This document shows, piece after piece, positions 1 to 7,253 of a stretch of DNA of 64,000 nt. The DNA comes from Streptomyces calvus. GTDB lineage: Bacteria > Actinomycetota > Actinomycetes > Streptomycetales > Streptomycetaceae. Where the stretch lies: assembly GCF_006782915.1 (NCBI RefSeq), contig NZ_VCNP01000022.1, positions 1 through 64,000 of the forward strand, read 5' to 3'. Position numbers and translations under genes: made by a program. A model generated the notes under the pieces. The model saw only the letters and a program-made list of their open reading frames with translations. It did not search any database and was not told where the DNA came from. The first letter of the stretch is position 1, and each line of letters opens with the position of its first letter.

Positions 1-982
1 GCCGCTGGGCGCCGCCCGGTGGCGTCCAGGTCTCGTCGGCGACCGACGGGCCGTGGCGCGGGTCGAAGAAGCACGGCGGGCGCCGCTCCGGCAGCGGGCG
101 GCCCTCGCGGCGCGCGGCGAGGCTCGCCAGCGCGAAGCGCCCGTCCTCGACCGCCTGGGTGACGGCCCGGACGTCCTCCGGCCTGCCGGCCTCGGCCATC
201 AGCCGCTTGGACTGCTCGTAGGCGTCCAGGGCACGCTCGTAGTCCGCGCGCATCGCGTCGTCGGCGCCGGGTTCGGCGGGATGGAAGTCGAGGCGGTCGA
301 GTTCCTCGCCGAACGCGGTGATGTCCTCGTCCACCTCCACCCGCAGCTTCTCCAGCGCGGCCCGCTGCTCCTCCTCGTGGCGCCGCCGGTTGCGGCGGGA
401 CAGGGCGTAGACGCCCGCGCCGCCGGCCGCCAGCAGGGCGCCGACGGTGACCAGCCCGCCGACGGGAACGTCCCCGCCGCCTCCGTCGCTCCAGGAACCC
501 GGCGCCGAGCCGCCGGTGTTGCGCAGCGCGTCGTCGACGAAGTCGTTCAGCTGGGCCTTGGCGTCACCGGCGCCCTGCACGGCAGTGACCAGGTTCCGTA
601 CGCCGTCGCGGCTCAGCACGCTGCTGTCGGCGCGCGCGTCGAACACGTCGCCGAGCCGGATGCCGTACAGACCGGTGACGCCGGTCTCGGTGCGCAGGTT
701 CCGGAAGAGGTCCTGCGTCGGGTAGTCCGCCGGGAGGACCGCCACGAAGACCGGTTTGTCCGCGTCCTCGATCTTGTCGGCGAGCGCCTCGGCGTCGGAC
801 GGGGCGAGGATGTCCTCGGCCTCCGGGTCGACGTAGACGGGACTCTCGCGCAGTTCCTCGGCGACGACGGAGAGGTCGGTGGCCGCCTGCGCACCGGGCG
901 CACCGGCCATCAGGACCGCCAGCACGGCGGTCATCGGCACGATCAGCAGGCGTACGAGGGTACGCGGCAGCGCGTCCTTCAT
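1..982 (-). CDS. TPM domain-containing membrane protein (partial, C-terminus outside window)
   Basis: The reading frame starts at ATG 982 (MKDALPRTLVRLLIVP) and runs off the left edge, so about 327 residues are visible. A signal peptide with a hydrophobic core and an Ala-x-Ala-type site (GAPGAQAAT) is followed by a TPM-like extracytoplasmic domain. A glycine-rich linker leads to one membrane segment (GGLVTVGALLAAGGAGVYAL) near residue 170, then a charged, helical cytoplasmic part starting SRRNRRRHEEEQ. TPM domains occur in membrane-anchored bacterial proteins of poorly defined role, and no catalytic function can be assigned here. The gene lies downstream of cimA on the same strand but is separated from it by hairpins, so it probably has its own promoter. 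Confidence 0.75.
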   Translation of the reverse strand, partial: MKDALPRTLVRLLIVPMTAVLAVLMAGAPGAQAATDLSVVAEELRESPVYVDPEAEDILAPSDAEALADKIEDADKPVFVAVLPADYPTQDLFRNLRTETGVTGLYGIRLGDVFDARADSSVLSRDGVRNLVTAVQGAGDAKAQLNDFVDDALRNTGGSAPGSWSDGGGGDVPVGGLVTVGALLAAGGAGVYALSRRNRRRHEEEQRAALEKLRVEVDEDITAFGEELDRLDFHPAEPGADDAMRADYERALDAYEQSKRLMAEAGRPEDVRAVTQAVEDGRFALASLAARREGRPLPERRPPCFFDPRHGPSVADETWTPPGGAQR

Positions 983-1023
983 ACGTTCGAAGCTACCCGA
1001 AATATGACGCAAGCGGACATTCT

Positions 1024-1091
1024 GGGCGGCAGGGGTTTCCGTGGAGGACCCTGCCGCCCGACCGCCGCAGGTGTCCGGCCGGGTGGCCGGA
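1024..1091 (-). terminator. Two hairpins downstream of cimA
   Basis: An 11-bp inverted repeat (GGGCGGCAGGG at 1024-1034, CCCTGCCGCCC at 1049-1059) and a tighter 7-bp stem with a GGGT loop at 1074-1091 lie just beyond the cimA stop codon. Neither has a long T run, which is common for Streptomyces terminators. They fall between cimA and the TPM-domain gene. Confidence 0.5.
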
Positions 1092-1101
1092 GCGTGCCGG
1101 C

Positions 1102-2706
1102 CTAGGCCGCCGGTTCGACTCCGGCGCGCAGCAGCCCGTACGTGTAGGCGTCCTCCAGGGCCTGCCAGGACGCGGCGATGACGTTGTCCGCGACGCCGAC
1201 CGTGGACCACTCCCCCGCTCCGTCGGAGGTGGCGATCAGGACCCGGGTCGTGGACTGGGTGCCGTGCTTGCCCTCCAGGATGCGGACCTTGTAGTCGACC
1301 AGCTCCAGCTTGGCGAGCTGCGGGTAGATCTTCTCCAGGGCGACGCGCAGGGCGCGGTCCAGGGCGTTGACCGGTCCGTTGCCCTCGGCGGTGGCGACGA
1401 TGCGCTCGCTCTTGGCCCAGAGCTTGACCGTGGCCTCGTTGGCGTGGCTGCCGTCGGGGCGGTCCTCGACGATCGCGCGCCAGGACTCGACGTCGAAGTA
1501 CTTCAGCGGCCTGCCCTCGGCCTCCGTGCGCAGCAGCAGCTCGAAGGAGGCGTCGGCGGCCTCGTAGGTGTAGCCCTTGAGCTCGCGCTCCTTGACCCGC
1601 TCGACGACCCGGCCGACCAGCTCGCGGTCGCCGCCGAGGTCGATGCCGAGTTCCTTGCCCTTGAGTTCGATGGAGGCCCGGCCGGCCATGTCGGAGACCA
1701 GCATCCGCATGGTGTTGCCGACCCGCTCGGGGTCGATGTGCTGGTAGAGGTCCGGTTCGACCTTGATCGCGGAGGCGTGCAGTCCGGCCTTGTGGGCGAA
1801 GGCGGAGACGCCCACGTAGGGCTGGTGCGTGGAGGGGGTGAGGTTGACGACCTCGGCGATGGCGTGCGAGATGCGGGTCATCTCGCGGAGCCGGCCCTCG
1901 GGCAGGACCTTCTTGCCGTACTTGAGTTCCAGGGCGGCGACGACCGGGAACAGGTTGGCGTTGCCGACGCGCTCGCCGTAGCCGTTGGCGGTGCACTGCA
2001 CGTGGGTGGCTCCGGCGTCGACGGCGGCGAGGGTGTTGGCGACCGCGCAGCCGGTGTCGTCCTGGGCGTGGATGCCGAGCCGGGCGCCGGTGTCGGCGAG
2101 CACGGTGGCGACCACGGCCTGGATCTGCGCCGGGAGCATGCCGCCGTTGGTGTCGCACAGGACGACGACGTCGGCGCCGGCCTCGGAGGCGGCGCGCACG
2201 ACGGCCTTGGCGTACTCGGGATTGGCGCGGTAGCCGTCGAAGAAGTGCTCGCAGTCGACGAAGACCCGGCGGCCCTGTCCCTTGAGGTAGGACACGGTGT
2301 CGCGGACCATCGCCAGGTTCTCGTCCAGGGTGGTGCGCAGGGCGAGTTCGACGTGGCGGTCGTGGGACTTGGCGACCAGCGTGATCACCTGCGCGCCCGA
2401 GTCGAGGAGCGCCCTGACCTGCGGGTCCTGCTCGGCGGTGGCGCCGGCGCGGCGGGTGGAGCCGAAGGCGACCAGCTGGGCGTGCCGGAACTCGATCTCC
2501 TGCCGGGCGCGGGCGAAGAACTCGGTGTCCCGCGGGTTGGCGCCGGGCCAGCCGCCCTCGATGAAGCCCACGCCGAACTCGTCCAGGTGCCGTGCGATGG
2601 CGAGCTTGTCGGCCACCGTGAGGTTGATCCCCTCACGCTGGGCGCCGTCGCGCAGGGTGGTGTCGAAGACGTGGAACGAGTCGTCGAGCTCGCTGGTTGC
2701 GGTCAT
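1102..2706 (-). CDS. cimA: (R)-citramalate synthase (LeuA-related)
   Basis: The 534-residue product belongs to the LeuA-like family that condenses pyruvate with acetyl-CoA to give citramalate, the threonine-independent entry to isoleucine synthesis. The HMGL-like TIM barrel opens with TTLRDGAQREG (about residue 16). It contains GIHAQDDTGCAVAN (metal and active-site region), then NGYGERVGN, and a C-terminal LeuA dimerisation/regulatory domain ends the protein. It starts at ATG 2706. Family members have also been annotated as 2-isopropylmalate synthases, so substrate choice rests on similarity to the citramalate subgroup, not on a diagnostic residue I can prove. An upstream leader peptide and terminator suggest isoleucine-responsive attenuation. 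Other branched-chain genes (ilvE, leuB, ilvBNC) lie nearby. Confidence 0.88.
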   Translation of the reverse strand: MTATSELDDSFHVFDTTLRDGAQREGINLTVADKLAIARHLDEFGVGFIEGGWPGANPRDTEFFARARQEIEFRHAQLVAFGSTRRAGATAEQDPQVRALLDSGAQVITLVAKSHDRHVELALRTTLDENLAMVRDTVSYLKGQGRRVFVDCEHFFDGYRANPEYAKAVVRAASEAGADVVVLCDTNGGMLPAQIQAVVATVLADTGARLGIHAQDDTGCAVANTLAAVDAGATHVQCTANGYGERVGNANLFPVVAALELKYGKKVLPEGRLREMTRISHAIAEVVNLTPSTHQPYVGVSAFAHKAGLHASAIKVEPDLYQHIDPERVGNTMRMLVSDMAGRASIELKGKELGIDLGGDRELVGRVVERVKERELKGYTYEAADASFELLLRTEAEGRPLKYFDVESWRAIVEDRPDGSHANEATVKLWAKSERIVATAEGNGPVNALDRALRVALEKIYPQLAKLELVDYKVRILEGKHGTQSTTRVLIATSDGAGEWSTVGVADNVIAASWQALEDAYTYGLLRAGVEPAA

Positions 2707-2813
2707 GGTCTGAAGGCTCCTGTGTTGGATCTCGGTCTACCGGAATGACCGGCTCCACCGTCCCCCCATGGTCCCTCGCGCCCGGTCCCCGGCTGCGGGT
2801 GGGCCAGGAAACG

Positions 2814-2893
2814 AAAAAACCCCTCGCGGGTGCGAGAGGTCTGCGCGCGGGTCGAGGACGACGGTGTCCGCCCGTACGGTGTCGTACGGGCGG
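2814..2893 (-). terminator. Putative cimA attenuator (upstream hairpin plus rho-independent terminator)
   Basis: On the minus strand an 8-bp G+C stem with an ACCC loop (2820-2839) is followed directly by six T residues (2814-2819), a textbook intrinsic terminator. It lies inside the cimA 5' leader, more than 100 nt before the start codon. Just upstream of it is a separate hairpin, CCGCCCGTACG paired with CGTACGGGCGG (2868-2893), which begins right after the stop codon of an Ile-Ile leader peptide. A leader peptide, then a hairpin, then a terminator is the layout of amino-acid attenuators. I did not model the alternative antiterminator pairing. Confidence 0.7.
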
Positions 2894-2929
2894 TCACTGC
2901 GGACCGGCGCGCCTGCTGCCAATAATCAT
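2894..2929 (-). CDS. Candidate cimA leader peptide (MIIGSRRAGPQ)
   Basis: This 11-codon ORF starts at ATG 2929 with two consecutive ATT isoleucine codons, which are rare in a genome with such strong third-position GC bias. Its stop codon abuts the first hairpin of the attenuator. Ribosome stalling at Ile codons under isoleucine starvation would fit the role of CimA as an isoleucine-pathway enzyme. No clear ribosome-binding site precedes the ATG, so translation may start from a very short or leaderless transcript. The product is predicted to act in cis and have no function of its own. Confidence 0.55.
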   Translation of the reverse strand: MIIGSRRAGPQ

Positions 2930-3024
2930 GGCGAACGAGAGCACGGGAGAAGTGTGTCACAAGCGGCCCGGCTGCCGCCCTCCGTCTCAGGATGCGGGCG
3001 GCACGCCGGGACGCGGGCGCCGGT

Positions 3025-3624
3025 TCAGGCGTCCGCGAGGAGGGTTTCGGCGAGGAACTCCCGTACGTGCCCGAGGACCTGCGGCCGGTCGGCGCCGCGC
3101 AGGCCGATCGCCACGTGGATGGAGAGGCCGTCGAGCAGGGCGCGCAGCCGGGCGGCGTAGCGGTCGGGGTCGACGCGGCGGAACTCGCCGTGGGAGACGC
3201 CTTCGGCGAGCAGCGCCACCAGGTCGCGGTGCCAGGCGCCCTCGATGGCGGCCTGCCGGTCGCGCGCGTCGGCGTCGGCGTTCTGCGAGCGGTTCCAGAC
3301 CTCCAGCCACAGCGTCCAGTGCGGGTCACGGTGGCCGTCGGGCACGTACAGGCCGACGTAGGCGTCGAGGCGCTCGCGGGCGGTGGCGGGGCGGGCGAGC
3401 AGCCGGGAGCGTTCGGCGCCGAGGCGCTCCTCGCTCCATTCCAGGGTCCGCAGCAGCAGTTCGTCCTTGGAGCGGAAGTAGTAGACGAGGTGTCCGCTGC
3501 TCATGCCGACCTCGTGGCCGAGCGCGGCCATGGTCAGCCGCTCCAGGCCGCGTTCGGCGATCATCGCCATGGCGGCGGCGAGCACGTCCTCGCGCGGCGG
3601 TGCCTGTCTGCGTCCTCCCGCCAT
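3025..3624 (-). CDS. TetR/BetI-like transcriptional regulator
   Basis: The 199-residue product starts at ATG 3624 (MAGGRRQAPPREDVLAAAM). An N-terminal TetR helix-turn-helix runs to about residue 60, with the signature MSSGHLVYYFRSKDELL, and an alpha-helical ligand-binding domain follows. The HTH resembles BetI-type repressors. The gene starts 17 nt after the agmatine deiminase stop codon and appears to be the last gene of the ureAB-ureC-deiminase transcript. Two palindromes in front of ureAB are candidate binding sites, so autoregulation of the whole set is plausible. The ligand is unknown; agmatine, a polyamine or another nitrogen compound would suit the context. Confidence 0.85.
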   Translation of the reverse strand: MAGGRRQAPPREDVLAAAMAMIAERGLERLTMAALGHEVGMSSGHLVYYFRSKDELLLRTLEWSEERLGAERSRLLARPATARERLDAYVGLYVPDGHRDPHWTLWLEVWNRSQNADADARDRQAAIEGAWHRDLVALLAEGVSHGEFRRVDPDRYAARLRALLDGLSIHVAIGLRGADRPQVLGHVREFLAETLLADA

Positions 3625-3641
3625 CCCGCTGCCCGCTCCCG

Positions 3642-4679
3642 CTAGATCCTCGGCTGCTGCTGGGTGATGCAGTGGATGCCGCCGCCACCCGCGAAGATCG
3701 TACGCGCGTCGACGGTCGTCACCGTGCGCCCGGGGTACAGGCGGCGGAGGATGCCGGCGGCGATCTCGTCGCGCGGGTCGTCGAAGGCGCACAGCACGAC
3801 GCCGCCGTTGCAGACGTAGTGGTTGATGTAGGAGTAGTCGGCCCAGTGGCCGTCGGCCTCCAGGACGGTCGGCGCGGGCACCTCGACCACCTCCAGGCGG
3901 CGGCTGCGCGCGTCCGTCTGCGACCGCAGCAGTCCGATGACCTCCTCGCTCACCTCGTGGTCGGGGTGGGCCGGGTCCGGCTGCCGGTGGGCGACGACCA
4001 CGCCGGGCCCGGCGAACGCGGCGACGATGTCGACATGCCCGAGGGTGCCGAAGCCGTACGGGGGATGGTCGGCGGTGAGGCCGCGCGGCAGCCAGATCGC
4101 CTTGCGGGTGCCGAGCTGGGCGTGGATCTCCGCCTCGACCTGCTCCTTCGTCCAGCCGGGGTTGCGTTCGGGGCCGAGCTGCACGGTCTCGGTGAGCAGC
4201 ACGGTGCCCTCGCCGTCGACGTGGATCCCGCCGCCCTCGTTGACGAGCCGCGAGCTGTACGTCCGTGCCCCGGCGAGGTCCGCGACCTGCGCGGCGATCT
4301 TCGCGTCGTGCTCCCAGCGGGCCCACTCCTGCGCGCCCCAGCCGTTGAACGTCCAGTCGACGGCGGCGAGTCGTCCGCGGCCGTCGGTCAGGAACGTCGG
4401 CCCGGTGTCGCGCATCCAGGCGTCGTCGAGGTCCCGCTCGACGGTGTCCACGTCCGCGCCGAGCAGGGCGCGTGCCCCGGCCGACCGGCCGGGCCCGCAC
4501 ACCACGGTGACCGGTTCGAAGCGGCGCACGGCGCGGGCCACGGCCGCCCAGGCGGCGCGGGCGGCGGCGAGTTCGGCGGCGTCGGCGAAGGTGTCGTTGG
4601 GTTCGGGCCAGGCCATCCAGGTGCGTTCGTGCGGCGCCCATTCGGCGGGCATGCGGAAGCCGTCGGCGGCTGCGGACAT
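3642..4679 (-). CDS. aguA: Agmatine deiminase
   Basis: The 345-residue product belongs to the peptidyl-arginine-deiminase-like family that converts agmatine to N-carbamoylputrescine and ammonia. The N-terminus MPAEWAPHERTWMAWPEPNDTF is typical, and substrate and catalytic residues are visible in DAWMRDTGPTF (Asp), NEGGGIHVDGEGT (Glu/His) and the C-terminal GGGGIHCITQQQP, whose Cys is the nucleophile. Length matches the family. It starts 9 nt after ureC and ends 17 nt before the TetR gene, so all are probably co-transcribed. No N-carbamoylputrescine amidase lies in the window, so the next step is encoded elsewhere or the carbamoyl product has another fate. Confidence 0.88.
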   Translation of the reverse strand: MSAAADGFRMPAEWAPHERTWMAWPEPNDTFADAAELAAARAAWAAVARAVRRFEPVTVVCGPGRSAGARALLGADVDTVERDLDDAWMRDTGPTFLTDGRGRLAAVDWTFNGWGAQEWARWEHDAKIAAQVADLAGARTYSSRLVNEGGGIHVDGEGTVLLTETVQLGPERNPGWTKEQVEAEIHAQLGTRKAIWLPRGLTADHPPYGFGTLGHVDIVAAFAGPGVVVAHRQPDPAHPDHEVSEEVIGLLRSQTDARSRRLEVVEVPAPTVLEADGHWADYSYINHYVCNGGVVLCAFDDPRDEIAAGILRRLYPGRTVTTVDARTIFAGGGGIHCITQQQPRI

Positions 4680-4688
4680 GGTGGTTCC

Positions 4689-6362
4689 TCAGAGGAAGTA
4701 GAGACGGTTCAGGGAGACGGAGTCGGCCGGTTCGGAGCGGAGCGGTTCGCCGTCGAGGGTGACCAGGCCGGTGCGCCGGTCGACGTCGACCTGTCCGGTA
4801 CGGGAGTTGAGCCGCAGGTCGGCCGGGCCGATGCCGCGCGTGCCGCGCACGGCGACCCGGCGGCGGCGGGTCGGCATCCGGTCGCCGCCCCGGTCGAGGG
4901 CGGCCCGCGCGACGAACGCGACGGAGAGGTCGGCGGGCGTGGCGCCGTGCGCGCCGAACTGCGGCCCGAGGACGAGGGGTTCGCAGGTGTCGGTGGCGGC
5001 GTTGGGATCACCGGTCACGCCGTAGGCGGGGAAGCCGGACTTGAGGACGAGCTGGGGTTTGGCGCCGAAGTACTCGGGGCGCCACAGCACGATGTCGGCG
5101 AGTTTGCCGACCTCGACGGAGCCGACCTCGTGCGCGAGGCCGTGGGCGATGGCGGGGTTGATGGTCAGCTTGGCGATGTAGCGCAGGACCCGCTCGTTGT
5201 CGTGGTCCGCGTCCGGCGCGCCGAACTCGGCCTTCATCTTCCCGGCCATGGCGAAGGTGCGGCGGACGGTCTCGCCGGCGCGGCCCATGCCCTGCGCGTC
5301 GGAGGAGGTGATGCCGATGGCGCCCAGGTCGTGCAGGACGTCCTCGGCGCCCATGGTCCCGGCGCGGATGCGGTCGCGGGCCATCGCGGCGTCGCCGGGC
5401 AGGTCGGTCTTCAGGTCGTGGACGGAGACGATCATGCCGTAGTGCTCGGCGACGGCGTCCCGGCCGAAGGGCAGGGTGGGGTTGGTGGAGGAGCCGATGA
5501 CGTTCGGGACGCCGGCCATCTTCAGCACGTTGGGGACGTGTCCGCCGCCGCAGCCCTCGATGTGGAAGGCGTGGATGGTGCGGCCCTCCAACACGCGCAG
5601 GGTGTCCTCGACGGACAGGCACTCGTTCAGTCCGTCGCTGTGCAGGGCGACCTGCACGTCGTGCTCCTCGGCGACGCGCAGCGCCGTGTCCAGCGCCCGG
5701 GTGTGGGCGCCCATGTCCTCGTGCACCTTGAAGCCGGACGCGCCGCCCTCGGCGAGCGCCTCGACCAGCGGCGCCGGGTGGGAGGACGAACCGCGGCCGA
5801 GGAAGCCGATGTTGACGGGCCAGGCGTCGAAGGCGTTGAACGCGTGCCGCAGCGCCCAGGGCGAGTTGACGCCGACGCCCCACACCGGCCCGAACTCCTG
5901 CCCGATGATCGTGGTCACGCCGGAGGCGAGCGACGCCTCCATGATGCGCGGCGACAGCAGGTGGACGTGGGTGTCGACCGCGCCGGCGGTGGCGATCAGG
6001 CCCTCGCCGGACACGATCGAGGTGCCCGTGCCGACGACGACGTCGACCCCGTCGAGGGTGTCCGGGTTGCCCGCGCGTCCGATTCCGCTGATCCGGCCCT
6101 CGCGGATGCCGATGGACACCTTGCGGACGCCCTGCACGGCGTCGATGACGACGACGTTGCTGATGACGACGTCGCAGGTCTCGCGGACGGCGGCGGCCTT
6201 GAGGTGCAGTCCGTCGCGGGCGGTCTTGCCGAAGCCGGCGAGGAACTCGTCGCCGGGACGCTGGGCGTCGGACTCGACGCGGATCACCAGTCCCGAGTCG
6301 CCGAGGCGGACACGGTCGCCGGCCCGGGGGCCGTGGGTGGCGGCGTACTCGTACGGGTTCAC
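4689..6362 (-). CDS. ureC: Urease alpha subunit, divergent type
   Basis: The 557-residue product starts at GTG 6362, overlapping the ureAB stop codon by 4 nt (GTGA). Nickel ligands of urease are present: His132/His134 (DTHVHL), the carbamylated Lys212 in FKVHED, His241 (ALHSD), the FHIEGCGGGH region and Asp355 (TSSDAQGMG). The mobile flap that reads VCHHLD in well-studied ureases is replaced by VSVHDLK (about 312-318), with a one-residue length change. No urease accessory genes (ureD/E/F/G) are present within 64 kb, so metallocentre assembly would rely on genes elsewhere, or this enzyme is an atypical amidohydrolase. Its partner genes are an agmatine deiminase and a TetR regulator. Confidence 0.88.
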   Translation of the reverse strand: MNPYEYAATHGPRAGDRVRLGDSGLVIRVESDAQRPGDEFLAGFGKTARDGLHLKAAAVRETCDVVISNVVVIDAVQGVRKVSIGIREGRISGIGRAGNPDTLDGVDVVVGTGTSIVSGEGLIATAGAVDTHVHLLSPRIMEASLASGVTTIIGQEFGPVWGVGVNSPWALRHAFNAFDAWPVNIGFLGRGSSSHPAPLVEALAEGGASGFKVHEDMGAHTRALDTALRVAEEHDVQVALHSDGLNECLSVEDTLRVLEGRTIHAFHIEGCGGGHVPNVLKMAGVPNVIGSSTNPTLPFGRDAVAEHYGMIVSVHDLKTDLPGDAAMARDRIRAGTMGAEDVLHDLGAIGITSSDAQGMGRAGETVRRTFAMAGKMKAEFGAPDADHDNERVLRYIAKLTINPAIAHGLAHEVGSVEVGKLADIVLWRPEYFGAKPQLVLKSGFPAYGVTGDPNAATDTCEPLVLGPQFGAHGATPADLSVAFVARAALDRGGDRMPTRRRRVAVRGTRGIGPADLRLNSRTGQVDVDRRTGLVTLDGEPLRSEPADSVSLNRLYFL

Positions 6363-7039
6363 CGGGCGGCTCCCAGGTATCCGCAGGCGGCGGCCCGGCG
6401 CAGGGCCTCTTCCTTCGCGCCCGGCGCGTCGAGCGGGCCGTCGACGAGTCCGGCGAACCCGATGGCGATCCGCTCGCCGCCGAACGGCAGCAGCCCGACC
6501 TCCACGGTCTCGCCCGGTCCGAAGCGCACCGAGGACCCGGCGGGCACGGCGAGGCGCATCCCGTAGGCCGTGGAGCGGTCGAAGTCGAGCCGCGGGTTGG
6601 CCTCGAAGAAGTGGAAGTGCGAGGTCACGGACACCGGCACGGTCGCGGTGTTGGTGACGGCCATCCGCACGGCCGCCTCGGGCCCGGTGCGGCCGGGCCC
6701 CGGCAGCAGTGCGCCCGGGCCCCGCTCGCCGAGTCCGCCGCCGATGGGGTCGGTGACCACCGCGAGCCGTGAGCCGTCGTCGAAGACGGCCTCGACCTGG
6801 ACCTCGGTGACCACGTCCGCGACGCCCGGCAGGACGTCGTCCGGACCCAGCACCGAGCGGGCGCGCTCGATCGCCTCGGCCAGCCGGGCGCCGTCGCGCG
6901 CGGCCTCGCACACCGTGTCGGCGACGAGCGCGGTCGCCTCCGGCACGTTGAGCCGCAGGCCGCGCGCCCGTCGGGCCCGGGCCAGTTCGGCGGCCGAGAA
7001 CAGCAGCAGCCGGTCGCGCTCGGTGGGCGTCAGCCGCAC
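6359..7039 (-). CDS. ureAB: Fused urease gamma-beta subunit
   Basis: The 226-residue product fuses a gamma (UreA-like) domain (MRLTPTERDRLLLFSAAELA to about residue 100) to a beta (UreB-like) domain containing VTSHFHFFEANPRLDFDR and the closing IGFAGLVDG. Separate ureA and ureB genes are the commoner arrangement, and fusions are known in some lineages. The start is GTG 7039, preceded by GGAGG 8 nt upstream. This gene heads the operon: a promoter with TTGGCA-17-TAGAGT lies directly upstream and is covered by palindromic operators. Confidence 0.88.
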   Translation of the reverse strand: MRLTPTERDRLLLFSAAELARARRARGLRLNVPEATALVADTVCEAARDGARLAEAIERARSVLGPDDVLPGVADVVTEVQVEAVFDDGSRLAVVTDPIGGGLGERGPGALLPGPGRTGPEAAVRMAVTNTATVPVSVTSHFHFFEANPRLDFDRSTAYGMRLAVPAGSSVRFGPGETVEVGLLPFGGERIAIGFAGLVDGPLDAPGAKEEALRRAAACGYLGAAR

Positions 7040-7067
7040 GGGAGCACCTCCTCGCCTTCGAATGACG

Positions 7068-7106
7068 TTTGAGCGTCACTCTAAACCGAGGATGTCGAGG
7101 TGCCAA
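7068..7106 (-). promoter_or_regulatory. ureAB promoter with overlapping palindromic operator 1
   Basis: Read on the minus strand, TTGGCA (7101-7106) and TAGAGT (7078-7083) are separated by exactly 17 bp, a good vegetative-type promoter, and the predicted start site is near 7071. The -10 box lies inside an imperfect palindrome, TTTGAGCGTCACTCTAAA on the plus strand (7068-7085). Its core GAGCGTCACTC recurs 56 bp away. Repressor binding here would block RNA polymerase directly. Confidence 0.65.
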
Positions 7107-7124
7107 TAGACCGGCGGCAGGTTA

Positions 7125-7139
7125 TTGAGCGTCACTCAA
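7125..7139. promoter_or_regulatory. Palindromic operator 2 upstream of ureAB
   Basis: TTGAGCGTCACTCAA is a 15-bp palindrome (arms TTGAG/CTCAA, centre CGTCA) sharing an 11-bp core with operator 1. It lies just upstream of the -35 box. The candidate binder is the TetR-family protein encoded at 3025-3624, by operon context only. Confidence 0.6.
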
Positions 7140-7192
7140 AAAGACGAGGTACCCATCGAGGTCCGCTCGAGCATGCCGGGTCGGCGGAACGC

Positions 7193-7232
7193 GTCAGGGC
7201 CGCCCCCGACGCGAGTCGGGAACGGCCCTGAC
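7193..7232 (-). terminator. ilvE terminator
   Basis: A nested inverted repeat lies 21 nt beyond the ilvE stop codon, with a 10-bp outer stem (GTCAGGGCCG/CGGCCCTGAC) and an inner CCCGAC-GCGA-GTCGGG stem. There is no T run. It separates ilvE from the ureAB operators. Confidence 0.65.
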
Positions 7233-7253
7233 GGACGGCCGGTGGGACGAGGA

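Noticed and set aside
2697..6566. Very long plus-strand open frame (about 1289 codons) opposite cimA, aguA and ureC
   Set aside because: It is antisense to strongly recognised enzymes; high-GC DNA with G/C third positions leaves such frames open by chance. Its translation is low-complexity and matches no family.
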